Below are positions 16,771-25,142 of a stretch of DNA of 64,000 nucleotides, piece by piece. Below the pieces are notes generated by a model that was not told where the DNA came from, ran no database searches, and worked only from the letters and a program-made list of their open reading frames with translations. Location: positions 124,001-188,000 of the forward strand of contig CANGYJ010000009.1 of the NCBI GenBank assembly GCA_947458455.1, in the 5' to 3' direction. A program made the position numbers and the translations under genes. The stretch is from Verrucomicrobiaceae bacterium. Lineage in GTDB: Bacteria; Verrucomicrobiota; Verrucomicrobiia; Verrucomicrobiales; Verrucomicrobiaceae. The stretch's first letter is position 1, and the number at the start of each line of letters is the position of its first letter.

Positions 16771-18135
16771 TCAAGCCAGCTTCCACGGCCCGCGCATCGG
16801 CCGCGTGAGCATGGCGGTGGTCTCGGGGTCGTCGAGAATCTGCTCCTTCACAGGGTCCCAGCGGAGTTTTTCGCGGTGGAGACGCAGGGCGATGTTCGCA
16901 AGGTGGGCGATGGTGATGCTGCGGTGGGCGTATTCGATGGGCGCGGCGGTTTTGGCACCATCTTGGATGGCGTCGATGAAGTTTCGGAAGTGGTCTTTGC
17001 TCTCGAAAAGGCGCACATCGCCCTCGGCGAGTGGTTTGCGGAATGCGACAGGCTGGATGTCGAGCTTGCCGCGATTGCAGAGGATGGTGCCAAGCTCGCC
17101 TTCAAAGCTAATGCCAGCACCAAAGTCCTGCTTGTCCTTCACGTGGACGGTGGTGCCATCGGCGTAGCGGTAGGCGAAGGCGAATTTCGGCGCGGTGGTG
17201 TAAAGGCTGCCGGGTGCGGGCCATTCGGCGCGGAGGTCGAAGAACTCCACCGGGCCGCTTTCATCCATGCCGAGTGCCCATTGCACGATGTCGAGATGGT
17301 GCGCACCGAAGTCGGTGATGTTTCCGCCGCTGTAATCATAGAACCAGCGCCAGTTCGAGTGCAGGCGAGCGGGACAAAACGGAGCTTCAGGCGCAGGGCC
17401 GAGCCACAGGTCGTAATTCAGGCCCTCAGGCACGGGTGTGGGAGCCGTCTGGGAAGCGCAGCCGTTGTTATCGCGATTGTCACTCGCCAAGCCGACGCGG
17501 ATTTGTTTCAGCCTGCCGATCTTGCCATTGCGGACATATTCGGCCGCCATGCGGAAGTGGACATCGCTGCGCTGCTGGCTGCCCGTCTGCCACACGACGC
17601 CGCTTTGCCGCACGACATCACTCATGAAGCGCCCCTGCGCGATGGTGAGGCTGAGGGGCTTCTCGCCGTAGATGTGCTTCTTGGCCCGAGCGGCAGCGAC
17701 GGCCTGCAAAGCATGCCAGTGATCCGGCGTGGCAATTTGCACGGCATCGACATCACCGCGTGCCAGCACCTCACGGAAATCCTCATGTGTGGCGCAGCCG
17801 GTGGTGCCGTAGGTTTTGTCCACGAGGCGCTTCGTGGGCTCACGCCCGAAGGTGCCCGCCTTTTTGATGAGCCCCTTGTTGTAACGATCCGACTCACGCT
17901 CCACATCGCACACGGCGATGACCTGCACGCGCTCGTCCTGAAGGAAATTCTTCAACACATCCGTGCCACGGCCACCACAGCCGATGAGTGCCAGCGTGGT
18001 GCGATTCGACGGAGCCACCGCGCCATCCTTGCCGAGGGCGGAGGATGGAATGATCGTGGGGAAACCAAGCGCCGCGCCTGCGGCGGTGCATTGCTGGAAA
18101 AACCGGCGGCGGGAGGTGACGGAATCGTGAGACAT
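16771..18135 (-). CDS. Tat-exported Gfo/Idh/MocA-family oxidoreductase
   Basis: 454 residues from the ATG at 18135. The N-terminus has a twin-arginine signal (SRRRFFQQ followed by an Ala-rich segment). The Rossmann fold opens with LALIGCGGRGTDVL, followed by ATPDHWHALQ and the conserved EKPLSLTI with its catalytic lysine. The C-terminal half carries the family's beta-sheet domain (DFGAHHLDIVQWALG). The family uses NAD(P) on sugars or inositols, and exported copies are abundant in the PVC group. It is the last gene before the exported esterase, 31 bp away, so co-transcription is likely. Confidence 0.85.
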   Translation of the reverse strand: MSHDSVTSRRRFFQQCTAAGAALGFPTIIPSSALGKDGAVAPSNRTTLALIGCGGRGTDVLKNFLQDERVQVIAVCDVERESDRYNKGLIKKAGTFGREPTKRLVDKTYGTTGCATHEDFREVLARGDVDAVQIATPDHWHALQAVAAARAKKHIYGEKPLSLTIAQGRFMSDVVRQSGVVWQTGSQQRSDVHFRMAAEYVRNGKIGRLKQIRVGLASDNRDNNGCASQTAPTPVPEGLNYDLWLGPAPEAPFCPARLHSNWRWFYDYSGGNITDFGAHHLDIVQWALGMDESGPVEFFDLRAEWPAPGSLYTTAPKFAFAYRYADGTTVHVKDKQDFGAGISFEGELGTILCNRGKLDIQPVAFRKPLAEGDVRLFESKDHFRNFIDAIQDGAKTAAPIEYAHRSITIAHLANIALRLHREKLRWDPVKEQILDDPETTAMLTRPMRGPWKLA

Positions 18136-18253
18136 GACGCGGCATAAACGGTCGCCACCCGGCGTTTGATCAAAGCGCCCTCTCCAAAACGTTCTTGACG
18201 CCACCGGGGTAATCCACCTAGCCTCCACCCGTTCAACACACTGCTTATCGCTT

Positions 18254-18976
18254 ATGAAAACACGCCTCCTCACTCCCGTCTGCGTGCTCCTGGCCTTCAC
18301 CAGCCTTTCCGCCCGCGAATTCACCGATGCCCAAGGGCGTAAGCTCGATGCCGAGATCGTCTCCGCAGCCGCTGGTCAGGTCAGCCTCAAACGAATGGCC
18401 GATGGCCGCCTCTTCAATGTGCCTGCCGCCACTTTCACTGAGGCGGATCAGAAGTTCATCGCCGAATGGGCGGCGGCCAACACGAAGTACAGCTTTGATG
18501 TGACCTATACGAAGAAAAAGCTCGGAGAGACCAAGCAGAAGTCGAACAACACGACTTACGAGCAGGAAACATGGATCTACAAAATCAACATCAAGAACCG
18601 CCAGCCACTAGCTGTGGGGGACTTGCGCGTCGATTACTGGTGCTTCCGCCGCGAGGATGGCGGTAAAGGAAAAGGCTCTGCACGCATCGAAACCTCAGGC
18701 AGCACGAATATTGCAGCCATCGCTGGCTCCAGCTCTGTCACAGTTGATACGTCTGAAATTATCCTGAACAAACAAAAGCTCGATGGTGGCTTCTATTACA
18801 TTAATGGAGCCAGCGCCATCCAATCCGACGGCATGGGCGGCCTCGCGGTGCGCGTTTTTGATAAAAACGGCAAAGAGATCCACAAATGGGCCACTAAGGA
18901 CGATCTCTTCGCCGCCGCCGTCGGTAAAACGAAGTCAGGTGGCTCAAACTCGGAGAGCACCTCCTCGCCGAAGTAG
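18254..18976 (+). CDS. Exported SHD1-like domain protein
   Basis: 240 residues with a signal peptide ending at LSA-REF (about residue 20). Residues 21-75 (REFTDAQGRKLDAEIV, DGRLFNVPAATFTEADQKFIAEW) match the SLA1-homology-1-like repeat common in exported PVC proteins. The middle and end form an unrecognised beta-rich domain and a Ser/Lys-rich tail. A TTGACG with TAGCCT 18 bp further on (18195-18224) is a weak promoter candidate. A strong hairpin terminator follows at 19008. Confidence 0.65.
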   Translation: MKTRLLTPVCVLLAFTSLSAREFTDAQGRKLDAEIVSAAAGQVSLKRMADGRLFNVPAATFTEADQKFIAEWAAANTKYSFDVTYTKKKLGETKQKSNNTTYEQETWIYKINIKNRQPLAVGDLRVDYWCFRREDGGKGKGSARIETSGSTNIAAIAGSSSVTVDTSEIILNKQKLDGGFYYINGASAIQSDGMGGLAVRVFDKNGKEIHKWATKDDLFAAAVGKTKSGGSNSESTSSPK

Positions 18977-19007
18977 TCACACGCCATTCCACCCTTGAAT
19001 TCTACCA

Positions 19008-19040
19008 CGCCGGGCCGCATAGGCCCGGCGTTTCTTTTGC
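19008..19040 (+). terminator. Rho-independent terminator
   Basis: The stem cgccgggcc / ggcccggcg with a short loop is followed by tttctttt, 30-odd bases after the SHD1 gene stop. Its presence argues against the earliest possible mfd start at 18995, which would translate through the hairpin. Confidence 0.8.
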
Positions 19041-19114
19041 ACTCCGCCAAACGAGCCGCCAGTCGCCTGAATAAACCGCCCACCACGCGTGCGCGGGGGG
19101 ATGCACTTGGCCTC

Positions 19115-22100
19115 GTGGATTTAGTGCTGGCGAAGAAGGAATTTAAATCGCGGACAGTGCTCGATCACGTCGCTCCACAGGCCTTTGGCTTCGCGGCGGC
19201 GTTGTTGGTGCGCCGAGCGGAAAAAACCAAGCGCCGCGTGTGGGTCCTCTGCCCGGAAGTGAAAACGCTGGACCATGTGCATGCCGAACTCGGCGTGTGG
19301 CAGTGCCCGGCGCTGTATTTTCCGCGTCTCGGCCACATCGTCCAAGGTGCCTTTGCGGACCCGGAAATGCTCGCTGAGCGCACCGCAGTGCTCAGTCGCA
19401 TGCTGGAGGGCGAATCGCCCGTCCTAGTGCTCTGCGCGGACAGCCTCGACGAACCGGCCCCGAATCTGGCGGAGATCACCGATCAGAAACGCATGCTCAA
19501 AGTCGGCGAGAAGCTGGATGTGGAAATTCTGCTCAAAGAGCTGACGGAGGCTGGTTACGAGCGTGTGCCCGTCGTCACCGAACGCGGCCAGTTTGCGCGT
19601 CGCGGCGGCATCGTGGATTTTTTCTCCTGGCAGGCCGAGGAACCGCTGCGCCTGGAGTTCTTCGACGACGAACTGGAGTCCATCCGCGCCTTCGATCTGC
19701 ACAACCAGTCGTCCATTCGTCGCCTCGATAGCGCAGGCGTCATTTTGACGATGAACGATGGTTCCGATGAAACCGGACTCGTTCGCCATCACCTGCGCAA
19801 AGACGATTTCATCATCCAGATCGAAGGCGAAGACACCTCTGAAGCTCACGCACGCATTCTCAGCGGTGCCGCCGAGGTTGAAGGCCTCGAAGATTTCTCC
19901 GCCGCCATTCATGAGAATCCGCTCGGTGTCTTCGATGCCTCCGACTTTGTGCTGCATGAGGCCCGCCGAGAGCTTTTCACCAGCCAAATCACGGAATGGC
20001 ACAAGGCAGGCTGGCGCACAGTCATCTTCTTCCACAACGAAGCCGAGCGGGAGCGCTTCAACGAGCTTCAGAGCAAACTGCCCTCGTCCGTGGAGACGAA
20101 GCTGGGGCTGCTGTATCGCGGTTTCACCGTTCCAGCCGCCAAACTGGCGGTTTTGACTGGCGCGGAGATTTTTGGCCGTCATCAGCACATCCGCCGCGTG
20201 CGCGGTTCGAAGCTCGACGAGGCCGAAACGCTGCGAAAAGCCCGCGATGTGCTCAGCGAGTTGCGCGAAGGCGATCTTGTTGTGCATGCCGAACACGGCA
20301 TCGGCCGCTACATGGGCATCGAAGTGCGTGACGGTGGTAAAAAGGAGGAGGTGCTCGTTTTGCACTACGCCGACAGTGCGAAGCTCTTTGTGCCGCTCGC
20401 CCACGTCCACATGGTCAGTCGTTACGTCGGTGTCGGCGGCAAAGCACCATCGCTCAGCAAGCTCACCGAGACACGCTGGAAAAAAACGCGGGCCACGGCC
20501 GAAAAGAGCGTCGAGGACTTTGCCAAACGCATGCTCAGCGTCGCGGCGGAAAGGCAGACGTTGAAGGCCTTCTCGCATCAGCCCGACACGAAATGGCAGG
20601 TGGAGTTCGAAGAGTCGTTTTTGTATCGCGAAACGCCCGACCAGCTCCGCAGCGCGGAGGAGATCAAACGCGACATGGAGGCCGAAAAGCCGATGGACCG
20701 CCTCCTGTGCGCCGATGTGGGCTTTGGGAAGACCGAGGTGGCCATCCGCGCTGCGTTCAAAGCGGTCATGGGAGGCCGTCAGGTCGCCATTTTGGTCCCC
20801 ACGACCGTTCTGGCCCGCCAGCATCACGAAAACATCCGCCAGCGCATGAGCGAGTTCCCCGTGACCGTCGAAATGCTCTGCCGACTGACGCCTTCGAACA
20901 AGGAACGCGAGATCGTGAAGGGCATCAGCGAAGGCACCGTGGACATCGTTGTGGGCACACATCGCGTGATCTCGAAGGATGTGCGTTTCAAAAATCTCGG
21001 CCTCGCGGTGATCGACGAGGAGCAGCGTTTCGGCGTGAAGCACAAAGAGAAATTTAAAGACCTCTTCCGGCTCGTCGATGTGCTCACGCTCAGCGCCACG
21101 CCCATCCCGCGGACTCTTTACCTCGCGCTCATGGGCATGCGTGACATGAGCACCATCGAGACGCCGCCGCCGAACAAGCAGGCGGTGATGACGCAAATCT
21201 GCCCTTATGACGAGCGCGTCATCAAACAGGCCATCGACACCGAGATCGAGCGCGGCGGGCAGGTTTTCTTCCTCCACAACCGCGTCGCCACCATCGAAAA
21301 AGTCGCGCAGCGCATCCGCGAGCTTTGCCCGAAAGCCCGGGTGGTCATCGGCCACGGCCAAATGGACAGCGAGCTGCTGGAGGACATCATGCACACCTTC
21401 GTCGATGGCGAGGCGGACGTGCTCGTGTGCACGACGATCATCGAAAGCGGCGTCGATATACCGAACGCGAACACCATCATCATCGACCGCGCCGACCGCT
21501 TCGGTTTGGCCGATCTATATCAGCTCCGAGGCCGCGTGGGCCGTGGCGGTGTGCAGGCGCACGCCTATCTCCTCCTCCCACGCGATGCCGTGACCGCAGG
21601 AGACGCCCGCAAACGCGTGAACGCCATCAAGCAATACGCCGGCCTCGGCAGCGGCTTCAAAATCGCTCTGCGCGACCTGGAGATTCGCGGCGCGGGCAAT
21701 CTGCTCGGCACCGAGCAGAGCGGCCACATCGCCGCCATCGGCTTCGATTTGTACTGCCAGATGCTCAAACAAAGCGTCGCGAGGATGCAGGGCCGCCGCA
21801 TCGCTCGTCCGGTCGAGGTGGGGCTGCGTGCCGACTTCCTGGTGATGAGCGAAGCGCTCATGCTCCAGGCCGCCAAAGGTGCCACGCCCGCATTTTTGCC
21901 CGCCACCTTCATCGAGGACGCCAAACTGCGCATCACCGCCTACCGCCAGCTCGGCGAGATCATGACACGCAAGGAACTCGACGAGCTGGAAGGCCAGTGG
22001 CGCGATCAATTCGGCGAAAAACTCCCTCACGCCGTCACCAACCTGCTCACCTGCGCCTCCGTCCGCCTCTCCGCCGCCCACGCCGGCATCAGCGATGTCG

Positions 22101-22234
22101 AGATCAAGGAGCGGAAGCTCATCCTGACGCGGAATGGCAAGCTCGTGATGGTGCAGGGCAAGTTCCCGCGTCTTTCCAGCGGCGCCGGCCATAAGCAGCT
22201 CGAAGAGGCGCTGGAGATGGTTCGGGGGATGTGA
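19115..22234 (+). CDS. mfd: Transcription-repair coupling factor
   Basis: About 1039 residues from GTG 19115 (alternatives: GTG 19124, TTG 18995). Mfd removes stalled RNA polymerase and recruits UvrA. Domains in order: UvrB-homology region (1-350, RRGGIVDFFSW), CarD-like polymerase-interaction domain (about 384-470, LREGDLVVHAEHGIGRYMGI), RecG-like motor with Walker A GFGKT near 535 and DEEQRFG near 634, second helicase lobe (VVIGHGQMDSELLED), QLRGRVGRG, and the C-terminal TRCF domain. I chose 19115 because the 18995 start lies before a terminator hairpin and the 19115 N-terminus is the usual length. Confidence 0.95.
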   Translation: MDLVLAKKEFKSRTVLDHVAPQAFGFAAALLVRRAEKTKRRVWVLCPEVKTLDHVHAELGVWQCPALYFPRLGHIVQGAFADPEMLAERTAVLSRMLEGESPVLVLCADSLDEPAPNLAEITDQKRMLKVGEKLDVEILLKELTEAGYERVPVVTERGQFARRGGIVDFFSWQAEEPLRLEFFDDELESIRAFDLHNQSSIRRLDSAGVILTMNDGSDETGLVRHHLRKDDFIIQIEGEDTSEAHARILSGAAEVEGLEDFSAAIHENPLGVFDASDFVLHEARRELFTSQITEWHKAGWRTVIFFHNEAERERFNELQSKLPSSVETKLGLLYRGFTVPAAKLAVLTGAEIFGRHQHIRRVRGSKLDEAETLRKARDVLSELREGDLVVHAEHGIGRYMGIEVRDGGKKEEVLVLHYADSAKLFVPLAHVHMVSRYVGVGGKAPSLSKLTETRWKKTRATAEKSVEDFAKRMLSVAAERQTLKAFSHQPDTKWQVEFEESFLYRETPDQLRSAEEIKRDMEAEKPMDRLLCADVGFGKTEVAIRAAFKAVMGGRQVAILVPTTVLARQHHENIRQRMSEFPVTVEMLCRLTPSNKEREIVKGISEGTVDIVVGTHRVISKDVRFKNLGLAVIDEEQRFGVKHKEKFKDLFRLVDVLTLSATPIPRTLYLALMGMRDMSTIETPPPNKQAVMTQICPYDERVIKQAIDTEIERGGQVFFLHNRVATIEKVAQRIRELCPKARVVIGHGQMDSELLEDIMHTFVDGEADVLVCTTIIESGVDIPNANTIIIDRADRFGLADLYQLRGRVGRGGVQAHAYLLLPRDAVTAGDARKRVNAIKQYAGLGSGFKIALRDLEIRGAGNLLGTEQSGHIAAIGFDLYCQMLKQSVARMQGRRIARPVEVGLRADFLVMSEALMLQAAKGATPAFLPATFIEDAKLRITAYRQLGEIMTRKELDELEGQWRDQFGEKLPHAVTNLLTCASVRLSAAHAGISDVEIKERKLILTRNGKLVMVQGKFPRLSSGAGHKQLEEALEMVRGM

Positions 22235-22273
22235 GCCGTTGCGCGGGAAAAACTTTGTGGCCCTTCGTCAGGC

Positions 22274-22519
22274 ATGACAATCACCCTGCCGCCCGCACTC
22301 GATGCTCTCGTGGTCAAAAAGATGGCCACCGGACTCTATGATGATGCCGCCGAGGTGGTGCGTGATGCGTTGCGACAAATGGAGGCCCGCGAAACGGCTT
22401 TGAGCTGGCTCAAAGATGAACCGATACGTGGATTTGATGGGCTAGACCGAGGTGACTTTGTCGAAATGGACCGTGACAGCTTTATGACTCACATTCGCTC
22501 TCGTCGGCCAGCTGCATGA
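22274..22519 (+). CDS. ParD-like type II antitoxin
   Basis: 81 residues. MTITLPPALDALVVKKMATGLYDDAAEVVRDALRQ-type sequence is the ribbon-helix-helix/CopG fold of ParD antitoxins; the C-terminal half would wrap the toxin. The stop overlaps the toxin start (ATGA at 22516), the standard coupled arrangement. Such antitoxins usually repress their own operon. The partner reading frame is broken. Confidence 0.8.
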   Translation: MTITLPPALDALVVKKMATGLYDDAAEVVRDALRQMEARETALSWLKDEPIRGFDGLDRGDFVEMDRDSFMTHIRSRRPAA

Positions 22520-22831
22520 CCATCCGGCTTTCATCCTCTGCGCTGGGTGACTTGCAGGAAATCGATGGCTACACGGCCCATCAATGGGGCGCAGTGCAGG
22601 CGGACCGCTATTTGGCGCTGCGGTGGGACAACTTCGAGAAGATTTCACCAAAGCCGGAACGCTGGGCTTCGCCCTGAACTACACGAGGAATGCCGTATTT
22701 GCTACGCCGGAAGGCATGCGATCCTTTATCGCATCAAGGAGGACCACATTGAGATCGGTCGAGTTCTGCATGAGGCGATGGATTATCCAAGGCATGTGGA
22801 GCGGTTGCTTTCAGACTCTGGAGATGATTGA
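22516..22831 (+). pseudogene. ParE-like toxin, frameshifted
   Basis: The frame starting at 22516 reads MTIRLSSSALGDLQEIDGYT and runs to DNFEKISPKPERW, then hits a stop. The characteristic ParE C-terminus (GLRPELHEECRICYAGRHAI, then LYRIKEDHIEIGRVLHEAMD) continues in the next frame and ends at 22831. The shift lies between about 22634 and 22665 and equals one extra base or two missing ones. Joined, the product would have about 104 residues, the usual ParE size. Either the toxin has been inactivated or there is a sequencing error. Confidence 0.75.
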
Positions 22832-22879
22832 AAGCACCAAACTGGCAAAAAACCTTCTTCCGTTTCGTTCCTTCGCCTT

Positions 22880-23206
22880 ATGAAAAATCTGTTCGCACTT
22901 TTGATCGTCGCTTTGGGCTTCGGGTGGTCGCTTTCCGCCAAAGACCCGACGAAGCGTGATCACATGCGTAATGCCATCGGCCATTTGGAAGCAGCTCAGA
23001 CAGCGAAGGAGCCGCTGACGAGCTTGCAGGCAGCTCGGCGAGAACTGGTCAAGGCGAAGACGAATAAAGAAGGCCAGCGAAAGGATGCCATCGAGTATGT
23101 GGACGAGGCGATTGCGCTTGCCCGGACAGGCGACTCGAAGGCCATGCAGGAGAAGATCACGAAAGCCATCAGCAACGTGAAATCGGGAATTGCTAGGTCG
23201 AAGTAA
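22880..23206 (+). CDS. Small exported helical protein of unknown function
   Basis: 108 residues with a signal peptide (MKNLFALLIVALGFGWSLSA) and a highly charged, mostly helical mature part with regular Lys/Glu/Ala spacing. No motif is recognised. It stands alone between the toxin-antitoxin remnant and a strong terminator about 150 bp downstream. Confidence 0.55.
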   Translation: MKNLFALLIVALGFGWSLSAKDPTKRDHMRNAIGHLEAAQTAKEPLTSLQAARRELVKAKTNKEGQRKDAIEYVDEAIALARTGDSKAMQEKITKAISNVKSGIARSK

Positions 23207-23359
23207 ACCCTGCTCACAAACACCTTACAATCGACTTACGGCCGCCTGACCCACTGCTTCACAGGCGTGGGAGACTGTAAAAATATTGTGAGCCGAACGG
23301 TCCCTATCAAAACTTTTCCCAAGAGTGGACCTTCTAGCTGTTGGTAACTCTGAAAGTGC

Positions 23360-23397
23360 TCCGGGGCGGATTGAGTGATCCGCCCCGGACTTTTTTT
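23360..23397 (+). terminator. Strong rho-independent terminator
   Basis: A perfect 12-bp stem (23360-23371 with 23378-23389; tccggggcggat and its complement), a 6-base loop and seven T residues at 23391-23397. It insulates the small exported protein gene from the DUF1501 gene. Confidence 0.85.
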
Positions 23398-23465
23398 GGC
23401 GCGAAAGTCCATGCCGCAAGTGGCAGAAAGACGGTTCGCATGCCGTTTAATGGCTCCGCATCGCC

Positions 23466-24923
23466 ATGAATCCGCTCCTCGAATTTCACCAGCACCAAAC
23501 ACGCCGCCAGTTTTTCGGAAACGTCGGCTTTCGGGCGGGCAACATCGCCCTCGCATCCATGCTGGGCCGTGATTTGATGGCCGCCGCTGGCCAGGCGCAT
23601 ACTTCCCTGCCGGGTCTGCCTCACTTTGCGCCGAAGGCGAAGCGCCTCATCTATCTGCACATGAACGGGGCACCCTCGCAGCTCGATCTGTGGGATCACA
23701 AGCCGGGGCTGGCGAAGTTTTTCGACAAGGATCTGCCGGAGAGCATCCGCAACGGCCAACGCATCACCACGATGACGAGCGGTCAGGCACGGTTGCCGGT
23801 AGCTCCGAGCATGTTTCAATTTACACAACACGGCCAGTGCGGCCGCTGGGTGAGCGAGCTGCTGCCGCACACGGCGAAGATCGTGGACGAGATCGCCGTG
23901 ATCAAAAGCGTCCACACCACGGCGATCAATCACGACCCGGCCTGTACCTTTGTGATGACGGGGAGCGAGGTGCCGGGCAAGGCGAGCATCGGTTCATGGC
24001 TAGCCTACGGCCTCGGCAGTGAGAGCAATGACCTCCCGGCCTTTGTGGTCTTCACCCCCACCTTTCCGGCTGCCAGTCAGGCGCAGGCGCTGTTCACCCG
24101 CATGTGGAGCAGCGGCTTTTTGCCCACCAAATACACCGGCGTGGCCCTCCGCGGCCAAGGCGACCCCGTGTTGTATGTGAAGAATCCTCCCGGCGTCGAT
24201 CCCAGCGACCGCCGTGCGATGCTTGATGCCGTCAATAAGCTCAATACGATCAACCACGCCCGCATTGGCGATCCTGAAATCCAGACACGCATCGCCCAAT
24301 ACGAAATGGCCTTCCGCATGCAAACGAGCGTGCCGGAGCTCACCGATCTGAGCAAGGAGAGCAAAGCCACCCTGGAGATGTACGGCCCGGATGTGAGCCG
24401 CAGCGGCAGCTTCACCCACAGCGCCATCATGGCCCGCCGGCTTATCGAGCGTGGCACGCGGGTGGTGCAGATCCTTCACCGCGGCTGGGACCAGCATAAT
24501 AATCTGCCCAAGCTCCTCCGCGGCCAGGTGGAGGACAGCGAGCGTGCCTGCGCAGCTCTGATCATGGATTTGAAGCAACGCGGCCTGCTCCAGGACACGC
24601 TCGTCGTCTGGGGCGGGGAATTCGGGCGCACCGTGTATTCGCAGGGCACCCTGACGAAGGACAATTACGGCCGCGATCACCATCCGCGCTGCTTCACCAT
24701 GTGGATGGCTGGCGGCGGGGTGAAAGGCGGCATCGAGCACGGCGAGACGGACGATTTCAGCTACAACATCACGAAGGACCCGGTTCACATCAACGACCTC
24801 AACGCCACCATCCTCCACCTCATGGGCATCGATCACCGGAAGTTCACCTTCAAATTCCAGGGACTGGAGCAGCGCCTGACCGGCGTGGAGGAGCATCATC
24901 CGGTCAAAGCCGTGCTCGCATGA
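23466..24923 (+). CDS. Tat-exported DUF1501 (sulfatase-fold) protein
   Basis: 485 residues. [20 protein letters not shown] is a twin-arginine signal. The body shows DUF1501 marks: [54 protein letters not shown] and [17 protein letters not shown], with the Asp/His metal-site residues of the alkaline-phosphatase fold. In the PVC group these genes are usually next to an exported DUF1549/DUF1553 cytochrome-like gene; that partner is missing here. The substrate is unknown. Confidence 0.85.
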   Translation: MNPLLEFHQHQTRRQFFGNVGFRAGNIALASMLGRDLMAAAGQAHTSLPGLPHFAPKAKRLIYLHMNGAPSQLDLWDHKPGLAKFFDKDLPESIRNGQRITTMTSGQARLPVAPSMFQFTQHGQCGRWVSELLPHTAKIVDEIAVIKSVHTTAINHDPACTFVMTGSEVPGKASIGSWLAYGLGSESNDLPAFVVFTPTFPAASQAQALFTRMWSSGFLPTKYTGVALRGQGDPVLYVKNPPGVDPSDRRAMLDAVNKLNTINHARIGDPEIQTRIAQYEMAFRMQTSVPELTDLSKESKATLEMYGPDVSRSGSFTHSAIMARRLIERGTRVVQILHRGWDQHNNLPKLLRGQVEDSERACAALIMDLKQRGLLQDTLVVWGGEFGRTVYSQGTLTKDNYGRDHHPRCFTMWMAGGGVKGGIEHGETDDFSYNITKDPVHINDLNATILHLMGIDHRKFTFKFQGLEQRLTGVEEHHPVKAVLA

Positions 24924-25010
24924 CCTGCCGGACAGGAATTTCAGCAAGCAGGCACTTTCCGTTTGCCAACTGGAAGGCCTCATCTACCATCGCGGCCCAC
25001 CAAACGGTAA

Positions 25011-25087
25011 GGAGCGGTAGTTCAGTTGGTTAGAACGCCAGCCTGTCACGTTGGAGGTCGCGGGTTCGAGCCCCGTCCGCTCCGCCA
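25011..25087 (+). tRNA. tRNA-Asp (anticodon GTC)
   Basis: A full cloverleaf: acceptor GGAGCGG pairs with CCGCTCC, the D arm holds agttcagttggttaga, the anticodon loop carries GTC at 25045-25047, and the T arm has ggttcgag. CCA is encoded at 25085-25087. No intron. Confidence 0.97.
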
Positions 25088-25104
25088 GTTGGATGGATCA
25101 AATG

Positions 25105-25129
25105 ACCGCCGCCACCCGGCGGTTTTTTT
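25105..25129 (+). terminator. Rho-independent terminator after tRNA-Asp
   Basis: Stem accgcc (25105-25110) with ggcggt (25118-25123) followed by a run of T residues to 25129. It lies 18 bp past the tRNA end. Confidence 0.75.
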
Positions 25130-25142
25130 GTGGGCAGCCAGA

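Noticed and set aside
16708-18147. 479-residue plus-strand frame
   Set aside because: Antisense shadow of the Tat-exported oxidoreductase; no motifs.
19424-21394. 656-residue minus-strand frame
   Set aside because: Antisense to mfd, His/Ala-rich with no domain.
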